Part shown: piece by piece, positions 42,589-51,951 of the stretch | Numbering within the stretch: the first letter of the stretch is position 1 | How the letters are laid out: every line of letters begins with the position of its first letter | NCBI RefSeq assembly: GCF_004118155.1 | Contig: NZ_SAIQ01000002.1 | Coordinates: 396,487 to 460,486, forward strand | Length of the DNA: 64,000 nucleotides | Reading direction: 5' to 3' | Source of the DNA: Edaphocola flava | Lineage (GTDB): Bacteria > Bacteroidota > Bacteroidia > Chitinophagales > Chitinophagaceae | Position numbers and translations under genes: made by a program | The notes under the pieces: generated by a model | What the model was told of the DNA's origin: nothing | The model's input: the letters and a program-made list of their open reading frames with translations, nothing else | The model's database searches: none

Positions 42589-43542
42589 TTATTGAATAAT
42601 GTAATATAAAATGAGGGTAAAGATACCTAAAAGCATCAGAATCTTTAAGTATTTACTGTAATAGGCAAAGTGTTTCTGGGTAAGAGATTTGCCAATATTA
42701 ATGCCCAGGTAGATCATAGGGAAGGTCAGTGCCAGCAGGGCATAGGCTCCTAGTACCCACCAGGAATGCATAAACAGGTATGCAGTTGCCATCAGCACCG
42801 GGATAAGGGTCAGTGTGGTCAGTATCCTGATGAAGAGGATTGTTTTTTGCAAACCTATCCTGATCGGCATGGTTACACAACCATCTTCCGCATCGCCCTT
42901 AAAATCTTCCATATCTTTAATGATCTCCCTGATCCAGGTCAGCATAAAGGCAAAAAAACTATAAACCAGTAAAATCCATACCGGGTTCAGCTTCATAATA
43001 CCTTCGGAGGTCTCTAGCAGTACAGCAGAAATGTAGCGTTGTGCTAAAGGCTCATATGCAATGAAAATTGCAATAGACATGGCAGTGAGTATGGCTACGA
43101 CTACATTGCCGATCACATATTGCCGCTTAAAGTGTGTGGAGTAAAACCAGAGCAATATCGTAGAGATAAAAGGAATGGCGAATGCAGCCGGACTTTTTAA
43201 CTGGTAGGCCAGTAGTGCAGCAATGATCAGCCCTGCTACATTACAAAAGTTATGCAGCAGTATAGCTACTTTAGGATTTATATCCTTACCGATCAGGGAT
43301 TTCTCCGGACGGTTAATCGCATCGATCTTCACATCAAAGTAATCATTGATAACATACCCCCCTGCAGCGATCAGCACTGTGGAAAGGCTAAGCAGTAGTG
43401 CATTTGCAGCATCAAGGAATAAAGGCTGTCCTGTGATCCCGGATAGCGGCAGCAACAGGCAGAACCAGATCAGCATCTGCGTGCCCCATACAATAAGCAG
43501 GTTAGGCAGGCGCACCAGTTTGGCAATTTCAGAAAAAGTCAT
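42589..43542 (-). CDS. UbiA-family prenyltransferase
   Basis: 317 residues with about eight membrane segments. The two Asp-rich motifs are NDYFDVKIDAINRP and DMEDFKGDAEDGC. It joins a prenyl chain to an acceptor; Bacteroidota homologues are often annotated as geranylgeranylglycerol-phosphate synthase or quinone-type enzymes, and the acceptor is uncertain. Two bp separate it from aroC. Confidence 0.92.
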   Translation of the reverse strand: MTFSEIAKLVRLPNLLIVWGTQMLIWFCLLLPLSGITGQPLFLDAANALLLSLSTVLIAAGGYVINDYFDVKIDAINRPEKSLIGKDINPKVAILLHNFCNVAGLIIAALLAYQLKSPAAFAIPFISTILLWFYSTHFKRQYVIGNVVVAILTAMSIAIFIAYEPLAQRYISAVLLETSEGIMKLNPVWILLVYSFFAFMLTWIREIIKDMEDFKGDAEDGCVTMPIRIGLQKTILFIRILTTLTLIPVLMATAYLFMHSWWVLGAYALLALTFPMIYLGINIGKSLTQKHFAYYSKYLKILMLLGIFTLILYYIIQ

Positions 43543-43544
43543 TT

Positions 43545-44525
43545 TTAAATTCTTGCTTTATGTAACATCATCAGGTCAACCAGTACGAGGGCTGCCATTG
43601 CTTCTACGATCACGGGTGCACGAAGGGCAACACAAAGGTCATGTCGTCCTTTTACAGAAAAGGGTTCAACTTGCTGAGTCGCCTGATTAAAAGTCTGTTG
43701 TTCTTTTGGTGTAGAGGCAGTCGGTTTGAAGGCCAGCCTGAAGCTAAGGTCATTACCATTAGAGATGCCTCCTATAATACCCCCTGCATGATTGGTACGG
43801 GTATGCCCGTTTATATCCAGGTAAGCATCATTATGCTCCGAGCCCATCATCCGGGCGGCTGCAAAGCCTGAGCCGAACTCAATGCCCTTTACAGCAGGTA
43901 TAGAGAACATTGCCTGGGCCATACGGCTCTCTATACTATCCCAGAAGGGTTCGCCCCAGCCAACAGGTACATGCTTAATCGTACAGGATACGATACCGCC
44001 TATGCTGTCTTTAGCCGCAATAGCTTTCTCCAGTGCTGCATCAATATCCTGCAGGCCACCGGCTTCGGTAACAAGTGCTTCAAAAGTAATACTGCCCAGG
44101 ATTTTTTTGGCAATTACACCAGCGGCTACAATACCAGTCGTAAGCCGCGCACTGAAATGGCCGCCGCCCCTGTAATCTTCAAATCCGCCGAATTTTTCAT
44201 GTGCTACAAAGTCGGCATGTCCCGGACGGTAAACGTCTCTTTGCTTGGTATATGCCTCAGATCGGGTATTATTATTCTCAAATAAAATAGTGAGTGGTGC
44301 ACCGGTTGTATACCCGTTAAAATAACCGGACACGATCTGTGGAATATCTTCCTCAACCCTTGGTGTACCGCCTTTCTGTCCTCCTTTTCTGCGTGCCAGA
44401 TCCGGAAGAAAGTCGGAGGTCTGTATGGCTATACCTGCAGGTACATGATCAAGGGTAACCCCAACCAATGGGCCGTGCGAGGCGCCAAAAACCTGTATAT
44501 TGAAAATAGTATTGAAACTATTCAT
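43545..44525 (-). CDS. aroC: Chorismate synthase
   Basis: 326 residues, slightly short but as usual for this phylum. Signatures GASHGPLVGVTLDHVPAG, ARRKGGQKGGTPR and GHADFVAHEKFGGFEDYRGGGHFSARLT are present. It makes chorismate, the precursor of aromatic amino acids and quinones, using reduced flavin. Co-transcribed with its neighbours. Confidence 0.97.
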   Translation of the reverse strand: MNSFNTIFNIQVFGASHGPLVGVTLDHVPAGIAIQTSDFLPDLARRKGGQKGGTPRVEEDIPQIVSGYFNGYTTGAPLTILFENNNTRSEAYTKQRDVYRPGHADFVAHEKFGGFEDYRGGGHFSARLTTGIVAAGVIAKKILGSITFEALVTEAGGLQDIDAALEKAIAAKDSIGGIVSCTIKHVPVGWGEPFWDSIESRMAQAMFSIPAVKGIEFGSGFAAARMMGSEHNDAYLDINGHTRTNHAGGIIGGISNGNDLSFRLAFKPTASTPKEQQTFNQATQQVEPFSVKGRHDLCVALRAPVIVEAMAALVLVDLMMLHKARI

Positions 44526-44530
44526 GTCTG

Positions 44531-45496
44531 CTATTCAATTAATGATTTTGATCCAGAGGAGTCTTTATAATGTTGTTCCAGGTGCTCTTTGAGCAGCAGG
44601 CGGTCACTATATTCTGCATATGTTGTGGGCTGTATCCTCAGTCCCTGTTCCTCCATGTATGCCCGGGTAAATTCGGCCCCAAAGTAAAGAATTAAAGCGG
44701 AATAGTAGATCCAGAGCAACAAGATAATTACGGAACCTGCTGCTCCGTACAAACTCGCTATAGTACTGCTGCTGATATACAGACCGATCAGGTATTTACC
44801 CAGGAAGAAAAGCAGGGTAGTAATGATGGCCCCCGGCAGTACCTGTGTCCAGCGAATTTTTACATCGGGCAGCATCTTAAAGATCACCATAAACAGGAAG
44901 GTCAGTATCACAAATACAAAACCGGTATTGACACTATCCAGCAAGGCAACCGGTATGAAAGGAAGCTTGCTCATCATAAATTTACCAAACCCCAGCAGTA
45001 GTGCATTCAGCACAAGAGATACGAGCAGTAAGAATCCAAGCCCAATGATCATGGTAAAGGAAAGTGCACGGGTGATCAGCAGTTTGATAAAACCTTTCTT
45101 GGCTTTGGCCCGTACGCCCCAGATCATATTGAGCGAATCCTGTATTTCTGCAAAGATCCCTGTGGCACCAATCGTCAGTACTACAATACTGATGGCAGTA
45201 GCCAGTCCGCTGTTTTTCTGGAAATTTATCTTAGACATTACCTCCTGTATCTGGAATGCCGTGTTGGGGCCTATATACTGCTGCAATTCTAAAAATAGCC
45301 GGCCTTCCAACGCTTTCTGCCCGTAGAATGTACCACCGATAATAATGATAAGGAGCAGCATGGGCGGCAGTGAGAAAATAGTGTTATAAGCCAATGCAGC
45401 ACTGAGTTTGGTAGCACGGTCATTGGCAAAGCCATTGCCGGCATTAATGAGTATGCGCCAGTATTTCTTCAGTATAGGAATAGCTTTTCTTCTCAT
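44531..45496 (-). CDS. YihY/BrkB-family membrane protein
   Basis: 321 residues from ATG 45496, the start that matches the family N-terminus (KKYWRILINAGNGFANDRATKLSAALAYNTIFSLPPMLLLI). Six membrane segments. The family's molecular function is unclear. An earlier ATG at 45544 adds 16 residues and is possible. It lies 5 bp before aroC and probably leads the operon. Confidence 0.9.
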   Translation of the reverse strand: MRRKAIPILKKYWRILINAGNGFANDRATKLSAALAYNTIFSLPPMLLLIIIIGGTFYGQKALEGRLFLELQQYIGPNTAFQIQEVMSKINFQKNSGLATAISIVVLTIGATGIFAEIQDSLNMIWGVRAKAKKGFIKLLITRALSFTMIIGLGFLLLVSLVLNALLLGFGKFMMSKLPFIPVALLDSVNTGFVFVILTFLFMVIFKMLPDVKIRWTQVLPGAIITTLLFFLGKYLIGLYISSSTIASLYGAAGSVIILLLWIYYSALILYFGAEFTRAYMEEQGLRIQPTTYAEYSDRLLLKEHLEQHYKDSSGSKSLIE

Positions 45497-45532
45497 TAAC
45501 AGTAAAATTATACTATTAAAGTTAAAATGTGA

Positions 45533-45540
45533 TACATTTG
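45533..45540 (+). promoter_or_regulatory. -7 box of the MarR gene
   Basis: TACATTTG, exact TAnnTTTG, about 53 bp before the MarR start. Confidence 0.55.
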
Positions 45541-45592
45541 CCATTAGTATATATCTTAATGTTTATTAAAATATTGTTGCCAGCCTAGTGTT

Positions 45593-46045
45593 ATGAAGTT
45601 AGAAGAAGTGTTGATGACCCAGACTATCCGGGACAGTTTCCATAAAGTTTGCCTGAATGTTATTTTCTCTGGTATCTGGATAGACCAGAAGATGTCTCCT
45701 ATGTTTAAATCACATGGTATTACCAGTGCACAGTACAATGTACTGCGCATACTTAATGGCAGCAATACCCCGCTTACCGTAGCCTCTATACAACAACGTA
45801 TGTTGTTTAAAGCATCTAACGTAACACGTATTATAGATAAACTGCTGGATAAGGGGCACATTAAAAAAGAGATGAGCAAGGTAGACAAGCGTGTCGCGCT
45901 GGTAACTATTTCTGTGAAGGGAAAGGAGTTCCTGGATATGCTCACGCCTAAAGTACTGGACCAGGAGCATGCGATAATGTCTAAAAATCTTACCGAAGAG
46001 GAAGCAATGCTGCTTTCCGACCTTATGGATAAAATGCATGACTAA
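45593..46045 (+). CDS. MarR-family regulator
   Basis: 150 residues with a winged helix (about 45-105, ITSAQYNVLRILNGSNTPLTVASIQQRML and KDKR-type wing DKGHIKKEMSKVDKRVALVTIS). Divergent from brkB. The stop overlaps the xerD start by one base (TAATG), so they are co-translated. Confidence 0.92.
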   Translation: MKLEEVLMTQTIRDSFHKVCLNVIFSGIWIDQKMSPMFKSHGITSAQYNVLRILNGSNTPLTVASIQQRMLFKASNVTRIIDKLLDKGHIKKEMSKVDKRVALVTISVKGKEFLDMLTPKVLDQEHAIMSKNLTEEEAMLLSDLMDKMHD

Positions 46046-46944
46046 TGCTGGCTGCAGATTATATTACCGGATTTAAAGCCTATCTGCAACTGGAGAAGTC
46101 TTTGTCTCAAAACTCCGTTCAGGCTTATGTACACGATGTACAGCTTTTGTTGCAGTTCCTGGATCGCAAATACCCGGACATAAGGTTTGAAGCCATAGAA
46201 TTACATCATCTTTTATCTTTCCTGGAATCTATTAATGAAGTGGCTATGGCCGCTACATCTCAGGCCCGTATTGTGTCCGGGCTAAAATCTTTTTTTTATT
46301 TCCTGCTTGTAGAACAGGTGATCAGTACCGATCCTACCACTTTCCTGGAGACCCCCAAGATTCAGCGAAAGCTTCCGGATGTATTGAGTCTGGAGGAAAT
46401 CAATCTTTTGTTTGAACATATCGATCATAGTACTTTTGACGGGCAACGTAACCGTGCTATACTCGAAACCATGTACAGTTGCGGACTGCGTGTTTCTGAA
46501 CTGATCGGACTGAAGATATCGAACCTGTATATCGATGCCGGCTTTATTCGAGTTATTGGTAAGGGAAATAAAGAGCGCCTGGTGCCCATCGGTGATGAGG
46601 CGGTCAAGTATATTAACCTGTATAAAGACCATATCCGTAAACAAGGAAAAATTGTCAATGGATTTGAGGATATACTGTTCCTGAACAAACATGGGAAGGG
46701 GCTAAGTCGTGTCATGATTTTCCTGATCATCAAAAAAGCTGCAGCCTCAGCAGGTATTCAGAAAAATATCTACCCCCATACTTTGCGCCACAGCTTTGCG
46801 ACACATCTGGTAGAGAACGGAGCAGATCTGCGTGCAGTACAGGAAATGCTGGGTCATGAGAGCATTACCACAACAGAAATATACACCCACCTGGACCGCA
46901 ATTTCTTGCAACAGACATTACAGAAATACCATCCCCGTTTTTAA
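46045..46944 (+). CDS. xerD: Tyrosine recombinase XerD
   Basis: 299 residues, full length. Core-binding domain (1-100) and catalytic domain with Arg149 (GLRVSEL), Lys173, His245, Arg248 (HTLRHSFATH), His271 (LGHESI) and Tyr280. It resolves chromosome dimers at dif with XerC. No dif-like site or integrated element is visible nearby. Confidence 0.95.
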   Translation: MLAADYITGFKAYLQLEKSLSQNSVQAYVHDVQLLLQFLDRKYPDIRFEAIELHHLLSFLESINEVAMAATSQARIVSGLKSFFYFLLVEQVISTDPTTFLETPKIQRKLPDVLSLEEINLLFEHIDHSTFDGQRNRAILETMYSCGLRVSELIGLKISNLYIDAGFIRVIGKGNKERLVPIGDEAVKYINLYKDHIRKQGKIVNGFEDILFLNKHGKGLSRVMIFLIIKKAAASAGIQKNIYPHTLRHSFATHLVENGADLRAVQEMLGHESITTTEIYTHLDRNFLQQTLQKYHPRF

Positions 46945-47017
46945 ATACGCTGTCTTATGCAGCATTTCCCCTAATTTTGCAGGTCCTGATCACTGATAAT
47001 CCTTTTCAATACCGATT

Positions 47018-47683
47018 ATGGCCGTATTCAAAACCTCAAAAGCGAAAGAAAATATCCTGAAGCGGGTGCGTGCAGCACTACAGGATGAAAGTGTGCGTAA
47101 GCCATTCCCGGAATTAGATAATATTCCGCCGGTCAATGTATATGCCCCTATGGAGCAGGTCAGCCCGGAAGAGAACTTTGCGTATGAATTCAGTAAATCG
47201 GGCGGAAATTTTGTGTACTGTAGTGATGAAGACGATTTCAGCGTACAATTAAGAGAGCTTGCACTGGCAAAACAATGGAAGGAGATCGTATGTGCCCCGG
47301 CCAATATCTTTACCTTCCTTGTACATAAACAATTGAATTTTGTCCGTGATCTTAATCTATGGAATACCCAGGCCGATGCCTGTATTACTGAGTGTGAGGC
47401 TGCGGTAGCCCGTACAGGAAGTCTGCTTTTTAGTAGTAAACAACCTTTTGGCCGTACAGCACCTATCTATTTTCCCGTACATATTATTGTTGTATATCCG
47501 CATAATATTGTCGATGATGTAGATATTGCCCTGAAGCTGATGCAGAATAAGTATGGGGTACATAATATGCCTTCTATGATCAACCTGAATACCGGTCCAA
47601 GCCGTACTGCAGATATTGAAAAAACACTGGTTACCGGTGTACACGGGCCTAAAGAGGTCTATTGCTTTTTTATCAATCAATAA
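47018..47683 (+). CDS. LUD-domain protein (LutC/YkgG-like)
   Basis: 221 residues. The LUD fold is visible in the C-terminal half (ITECEAAVARTGSLLFSS and the PVHIIVVYPHNIVDDVDIAL segment). LutC is part of the lactate utilisation complex; here no lutA or lutB is next to it, so the exact role is unclear. Gap to queA is 3 bp. Confidence 0.85.
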   Translation: MAVFKTSKAKENILKRVRAALQDESVRKPFPELDNIPPVNVYAPMEQVSPEENFAYEFSKSGGNFVYCSDEDDFSVQLRELALAKQWKEIVCAPANIFTFLVHKQLNFVRDLNLWNTQADACITECEAAVARTGSLLFSSKQPFGRTAPIYFPVHIIVVYPHNIVDDVDIALKLMQNKYGVHNMPSMINLNTGPSRTADIEKTLVTGVHGPKEVYCFFINQ

Positions 47684-47686
47684 TTA

Positions 47687-48919
47687 ATGCACCCTAAAGA
47701 TATTAACATCGCGGCATACCGTTACGGACTGCCGGATGAGAAAATTGCCAAATACCCCTTAGCGCAGAGAGACCAGTCTAAGCTGCTGGTGTACCAGGAT
47801 GAAGCTATTACCGAAACTGGTTTCGGACAATTACCAGAGTTTATTCCTTCAGAGAGTATGATGGTCTTTAACCAGACCAAAGTGGTACATGCCCGACTGT
47901 TGTTTCAAAAACCGACCGGGGGCAAAATAGAGGTATTCTGCCTGGAACCGGATGCTCGCTACCCGGATATACAGACTGCAATGTCAGAGCGGGAGCAAGT
48001 CTACTGGACTTGTTTTCTCGGTGGTGCAGGAAAGTGGAAAGAAGCTCAGGTACTGGAACTGAAGGTTTCTGAGGAACTGATGGTCTTTGCCGAAATGGTA
48101 CAGAAGAATCCCGGAACGTATACCTTAAAATTATACTGGAATCAGCCGGAGCTGAGTTTTGCAGAGATTTTGCACCTGGCCGGTAAAGTGCCCTTGCCAC
48201 CTTACCTGAACCGTGAGGCAGAGCCGGAGGATGAACAAACCTATCAGACCATATTTGCCAAAGAAGAGGGTAGTGTTGCTGCACCCACTGCTGCCCTGCA
48301 TTTTACCGACTGCATTCTTGAAGGGCTGGGCCAAAAAGGAATTAAAGAAAATTTTGTAACCCTGCATGTCGGCGCCGGAACCTTTAAGCCGGTAAAGAGC
48401 GAAACGATGGAGGGGCATGAAATGCATGCAGAGTGGATAGAAGTAACCCTGAGCTGTATAGAACTGCTTTTACAACAACTTCAATCGGCTAAGCCACTTA
48501 TTGCCGTAGGTACAACTTCCTGCCGTACGCTGGAAAGCCTGTACTGGATCGGCGTATTGCTGCACCAGGGGCATACATTGGATGAGGTTGCGGTAAGCCA
48601 ATGGATTCCTTACAGTACGGAAACCGATCTTACTGCCGTAGAAGCCTTACAACAGATCATCAACTATCTGTATGAGCGCAACAGTAATCGGCTGGTAACC
48701 AAGACGCAGATTATTATCGCACCGGGGTACCGGTTCCGGATGATTGATGGTCTGGTAACCAATTTTCATCAGCCGGAGAGTACTTTGTTACTCCTGGTTT
48801 CTGCCCTTATCGGTCCGGATTGGGAGAAGGTATATACTTATGCACTGGAGCACGATTTCCGTTTTCTGAGTTATGGAGACAGTAGTCTTTTGTGGAAACG
48901 GAGGTCTAAAACGGGTTAG
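47687..48919 (+). CDS. queA: S-adenosylmethionine:tRNA ribosyltransferase-isomerase
   Basis: 410 residues. QueA signatures include YRYGLPDEKIAKYPLAQRDQSKLLVY, GKVPLPPYLNR, APTAALHFT and LHVGAGTFKPV. It transfers a ribosyl part of SAM to 7-aminomethyl-7-deazaguanine in tRNA, to form epoxyqueuosine. Confidence 0.95.
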   Translation: MHPKDINIAAYRYGLPDEKIAKYPLAQRDQSKLLVYQDEAITETGFGQLPEFIPSESMMVFNQTKVVHARLLFQKPTGGKIEVFCLEPDARYPDIQTAMSEREQVYWTCFLGGAGKWKEAQVLELKVSEELMVFAEMVQKNPGTYTLKLYWNQPELSFAEILHLAGKVPLPPYLNREAEPEDEQTYQTIFAKEEGSVAAPTAALHFTDCILEGLGQKGIKENFVTLHVGAGTFKPVKSETMEGHEMHAEWIEVTLSCIELLLQQLQSAKPLIAVGTTSCRTLESLYWIGVLLHQGHTLDEVAVSQWIPYSTETDLTAVEALQQIINYLYERNSNRLVTKTQIIIAPGYRFRMIDGLVTNFHQPESTLLLLVSALIGPDWEKVYTYALEHDFRFLSYGDSSLLWKRRSKTG

Positions 48920-49005
48920 ATTTTTTGTTAAAGTTTGTGTATTTGCAGAATTTATCACTTAATTTTGCTTTATTATTTTATAAATACTTTTAAAATTCGA
49001 GCGAG

Positions 49006-49233
49006 ATGGCAATATCTTCATTAAATCCGGCCTTATTAATTTCTATGCCAAGCGGCGGCGAATGGTTGTGGATCGTTTTGGTAGTAGTTATTTTATTTGG
49101 CGGCCGTAAGATTCCTGAGCTGGCAAAAGGCATAGGAAGAGGTATTAGAGAGTTCAACGATGCTAAGGAAGGTGTGAAAAAAGAGATCGAAAGCGGCATC
49201 AATGAAACACCTAACGCTAATCAGAACAAATAA
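49006..49233 (+). CDS. tatA: Twin-arginine translocase TatA/E
   Basis: 75 residues. A single membrane helix (about 18-31, WLWIVLVVVILFGGRKIPELAKGIG) followed by an amphipathic helix with FNDAKEG, the TatA pattern. It forms the pore-like oligomer of the Tat export system. tatC is not in the window. Confidence 0.93.
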   Translation: MAISSLNPALLISMPSGGEWLWIVLVVVILFGGRKIPELAKGIGRGIREFNDAKEGVKKEIESGINETPNANQNK

Positions 49234-49261
49234 TAACGTATAACGTACGTACATTTTAGGT

Positions 49262-49312
49262 AAAACCGGGTAAGACTTATATCAATATAAGCCTTGCCCG
49301 GTTTTAATTTTT
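49262..49312 (+). terminator. Terminator after tatA
   Basis: A long interrupted stem (AAAACCGGG.AAG.CTTATAT and complement) followed by a TTTTAATTTTTTA tail. Confidence 0.75.
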
Positions 49313-49479
49313 TATTATTTTTTTTACAAAAAAATTGTTATTATTGTATTAGAATTAATGCATCGGTATTAAACAATGCCGATGTATTTCGTTCTAATGA
49401 AGTGTATGGATTCGGGTTTGTTTATTATATCAAAAATAAGCTTGCTGGAATTGTTTTTTAACCGATTAAAATAGTAAAA

Positions 49480-50670
49480 ATGCCTTGGAAAAAGATTTTT
49501 TGTGCGGTGATGATGTACGTGCCAAGTGTAACTTTTGCACAAAAGAAGGTAAAAGAAGACAATAAACCCCTCGCAGAAAATGTATCTCCCATGAAAGCTG
49601 CTGCTCCGAAACCCTTGGAGAAAACAGCGCAACCAACCAACCTGACACCCGCATCATTAACCAAAACAAACACGCCGACAACTGCGGATGCGCCGCATAA
49701 GCTTACAGAGCGCAGCCGTAAAGAAAAAGGAGATCAATACGTGCCTATAGCTGGTGAGATCGCCTATTTTGGAAAGAATAATGATTATGTACTGAATTAT
49801 GTCAAGAACTATTATCAGAATAACATAAGACATTTCAGTACCATTAAGCAAAGAAGCAACCGCTACTTTAAAATTATCGACCGTACTTTCGACAGAAGGG
49901 AAGTGCCACTGGAGATGAAATATCTCTGTGTGATCGAATCTGCCTTTAACAGCAGTGCCACCTCTCCTGTAGGAGCAGTAGGTCCATGGCAGTTTATGCC
50001 GGCTACCGGACAGTTTATGGGCCTGGTAGTGAATGAAAAAGTAGATGAGCGTAAAGACTGGGGTAAATCGACCAACGCAGCTGCTAAATATGTAAACTAT
50101 CTGTATGATCAGTTCCAGGACTGGTTACTCGTAGTTGCAGCATATAACAGTGGCCCGAGACCCGTAATGGATGCAATTAAGAAGACCGGTAAAGCAGATT
50201 TCTTTGCAATTAAGAAATACCTGCCTGCCGAAACGCAAAACCACGTTATGGCTTTTATTGCAACGGCTACGGTGATGGAGCGTATGGAAAATTATGTAGG
50301 AAGCAGCTTACCGGGCAACTTTAACTGGAAGTGGTTGAATGTAGGCCTTGACAAACCTGGTGCTGCCGCAGATTCAATGCCTGCAAAACCTAAAAACCCA
50401 TTGCTGTTACGTTTCTCAGAAGAGGAATTGAAAACAATGGCGATCGTGGAAATCAAAAAACCGATCGATATGGATGTGCTGGCCAATGTACTGCAGGTAG
50501 ACCGCAGGTTGCTGGGTAAATGGAACTATGACTTCTACAGCTTTGTAGATGATTTTAATGCCGGAGAAAAAGTGAAATTCCACTTACGTATTCCTAAAGA
50601 TAAACTGGATACATACCTTGAGAAAAAGGACTTTATCGAAAGACAAAAAACAGATTTTAGCAATTTGTAA
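49480..50670 (+). CDS. Lytic transglycosylase, MltD-like
   Basis: 396 residues. Signal peptide (1-20), a low-complexity Ala/Pro/Thr-rich linker (30-80), SLT domain (about 130-280) with catalytic Glu in CVIESAFNSSATSPVGAVGPWQFM and AAYNSGP, and a C-terminal region (about 310-385) of unclear type. It cleaves peptidoglycan glycan strands in the periplasm. Confidence 0.92.
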   Translation: MPWKKIFCAVMMYVPSVTFAQKKVKEDNKPLAENVSPMKAAAPKPLEKTAQPTNLTPASLTKTNTPTTADAPHKLTERSRKEKGDQYVPIAGEIAYFGKNNDYVLNYVKNYYQNNIRHFSTIKQRSNRYFKIIDRTFDRREVPLEMKYLCVIESAFNSSATSPVGAVGPWQFMPATGQFMGLVVNEKVDERKDWGKSTNAAAKYVNYLYDQFQDWLLVVAAYNSGPRPVMDAIKKTGKADFFAIKKYLPAETQNHVMAFIATATVMERMENYVGSSLPGNFNWKWLNVGLDKPGAAADSMPAKPKNPLLLRFSEEELKTMAIVEIKKPIDMDVLANVLQVDRRLLGKWNYDFYSFVDDFNAGEKVKFHLRIPKDKLDTYLEKKDFIERQKTDFSNL

Positions 50671-50680
50671 CGCAACAAAT

Positions 50681-50726
50681 AAAAAAGAAAGCGCGGAACT
50701 GATTCAGTTCCGCGCTTTCTTTTTTA
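50681..50726. terminator. Bidirectional terminator
   Basis: A 22-bp near-perfect palindrome (AAAAAAGAAAGCGCGGAACTGA and its complement) between the convergent transglycosylase and beta-barrel genes, with T runs on both strands. Confidence 0.85.
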
Positions 50727-50737
50727 TCATTTAAGGA

Positions 50738-51301
50738 TTAGAATCTTAAAGTGATACCCGCATTAGCCGGGCTCAGGTTGTCATAACCAACTTCCGCATA
50801 AACAGCGAATTTAGGGTTGAAATAGTATCGCGCCCCAGCTTTACCTATGATCACCGGAGTTACATCGGTAGCATCAGCAAAGTTATCGCTCACGATATTT
50901 ACACCAACACCAACACCTGCATATACGTCCAGTTTAGACACAGGGATGAGTTTGTTGAAGTGATAATAACCCATCGCTGCCAGTGTAGTTTCTACATAAC
51001 CGTAGCGGTCACCTCCAAACTTGTATGAACCGGTACCCACGCCACCTAAGAAACCGATACCGATTTCATTGGCCACACCGTGTTCATATTTTACATACAA
51101 CGGTGGTAAGCCCATTTTGTAGTTACCGTATACATCCGGTACGCCAATACCGATAGAAAGCAAGCCGGTGCTTTTACTGAAAGAACCACTGTTTCTTGTT
51201 TTGTAAGGTTGGCTGTAAAAGCCTCTTTTTTGTGCATAGGTAGATACGCTTGTACCTAATACCAATGCCAGGGCAGTTATGGATAATGCAATTTTTTTCA
51301 T
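50738..51301 (-). CDS. Outer-membrane beta-barrel protein
   Basis: 187 residues. Signal peptide (1-23), then about eight amphipathic strands with alternating aromatics (e.g. LLSIGIGVPDVYG, IGFLGGVGTGSYKF, YYFNPKFAVYAEVGYDNL) and a terminal Phe. This is an OmpX/OprF-like small barrel without other domains. Confidence 0.85.
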   Translation of the reverse strand: MKKIALSITALALVLGTSVSTYAQKRGFYSQPYKTRNSGSFSKSTGLLSIGIGVPDVYGNYKMGLPPLYVKYEHGVANEIGIGFLGGVGTGSYKFGGDRYGYVETTLAAMGYYHFNKLIPVSKLDVYAGVGVGVNIVSDNFADATDVTPVIIGKAGARYYFNPKFAVYAEVGYDNLSPANAGITLRF

Positions 51302-51436
51302 AAAAAATAATGTTTGTTACCTGCAAAACTACGACAACGAGTGTCAATATAGAAGCCCTACTTTGCAAGTAAAGGGTTAAACTTTCTTAATTAATTGATA
51401 ATATTCTGCTGATATTCTGTATTTTAAGAATACGAA

Positions 51437-51859
51437 TTACCAATTGCTGTATTTCTTTAATGTGTCCGTAACGGCTTCAATGGCATGAGCGCGGGTAATG
51501 CGGCTCTTTACCTGCAATTGCTCATCGCAGATGACGAGCATAGGGAATACCCCATCCGGGTTCAGCACCTCTGCCCAGGCATCATTCAATTGCTTGTCTT
51601 CAGGAGGTAATTTTTTACGTTGCGGAAAGTCTGCATTATAGTATACATAATAGGTGTTTATTAATTGCTGTATACTATCCTTTTGCAGGACATGGTTATT
51701 AAAGTAGTGGCAATGGCTGCACCAGTCTGAACCGGAGAAGTACACTGCTATGTATTTATGCTCCTTACTGGCCTGCTCTGTAAAGCGGCTTAAGTGCTGT
51801 TTGTCCGGCGGAGCCATCAATAGCAGAAGACTGATTAATCCTGATATAAATGTGCTCAT
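51437..51859 (-). CDS. Thioredoxin-like protein
   Basis: 140 residues. N-terminal signal, then a thioredoxin fold with CxxC at Cys47-Ser-His-Cys50 (SDWCSHCH), and a cis-Pro loop at VFPML. A periplasmic thiol oxidoreductase; it lies upstream of nothing but downstream of the CcmF/CcsA gene, so a role in cytochrome c thiol reduction is possible but not shown. Confidence 0.82.
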   Translation of the reverse strand: MSTFISGLISLLLLMAPPDKQHLSRFTEQASKEHKYIAVYFSGSDWCSHCHYFNNHVLQKDSIQQLINTYYVYYNADFPQRKKLPPEDKQLNDAWAEVLNPDGVFPMLVICDEQLQVKSRITRAHAIEAVTDTLKKYSNW

Positions 51860-51891
51860 TGTAATACAAGGTTATTTGTCAGCAATTTACG

Positions 51892-51932
51892 CATAAAATG
51901 GGCCGGAAGCTATGCTTCCGGCCCATTTTATG
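51892..51932. terminator. Palindromic terminator after the CcmF/CcsA gene
   Basis: A 19-bp perfect stem with a 3-base loop (CATAAAATGGG.. and its complement), between two minus-strand genes. Confidence 0.7.
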
Positions 51933-51951
51933 AAACGTTAACGATTATATA

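Noticed and set aside
46045..46944. XerD-like integrase as a sign of a mobile element
   Set aside because: Full-length XerD family features and housekeeping neighbours, with no flanking repeats, cargo or tRNA target.
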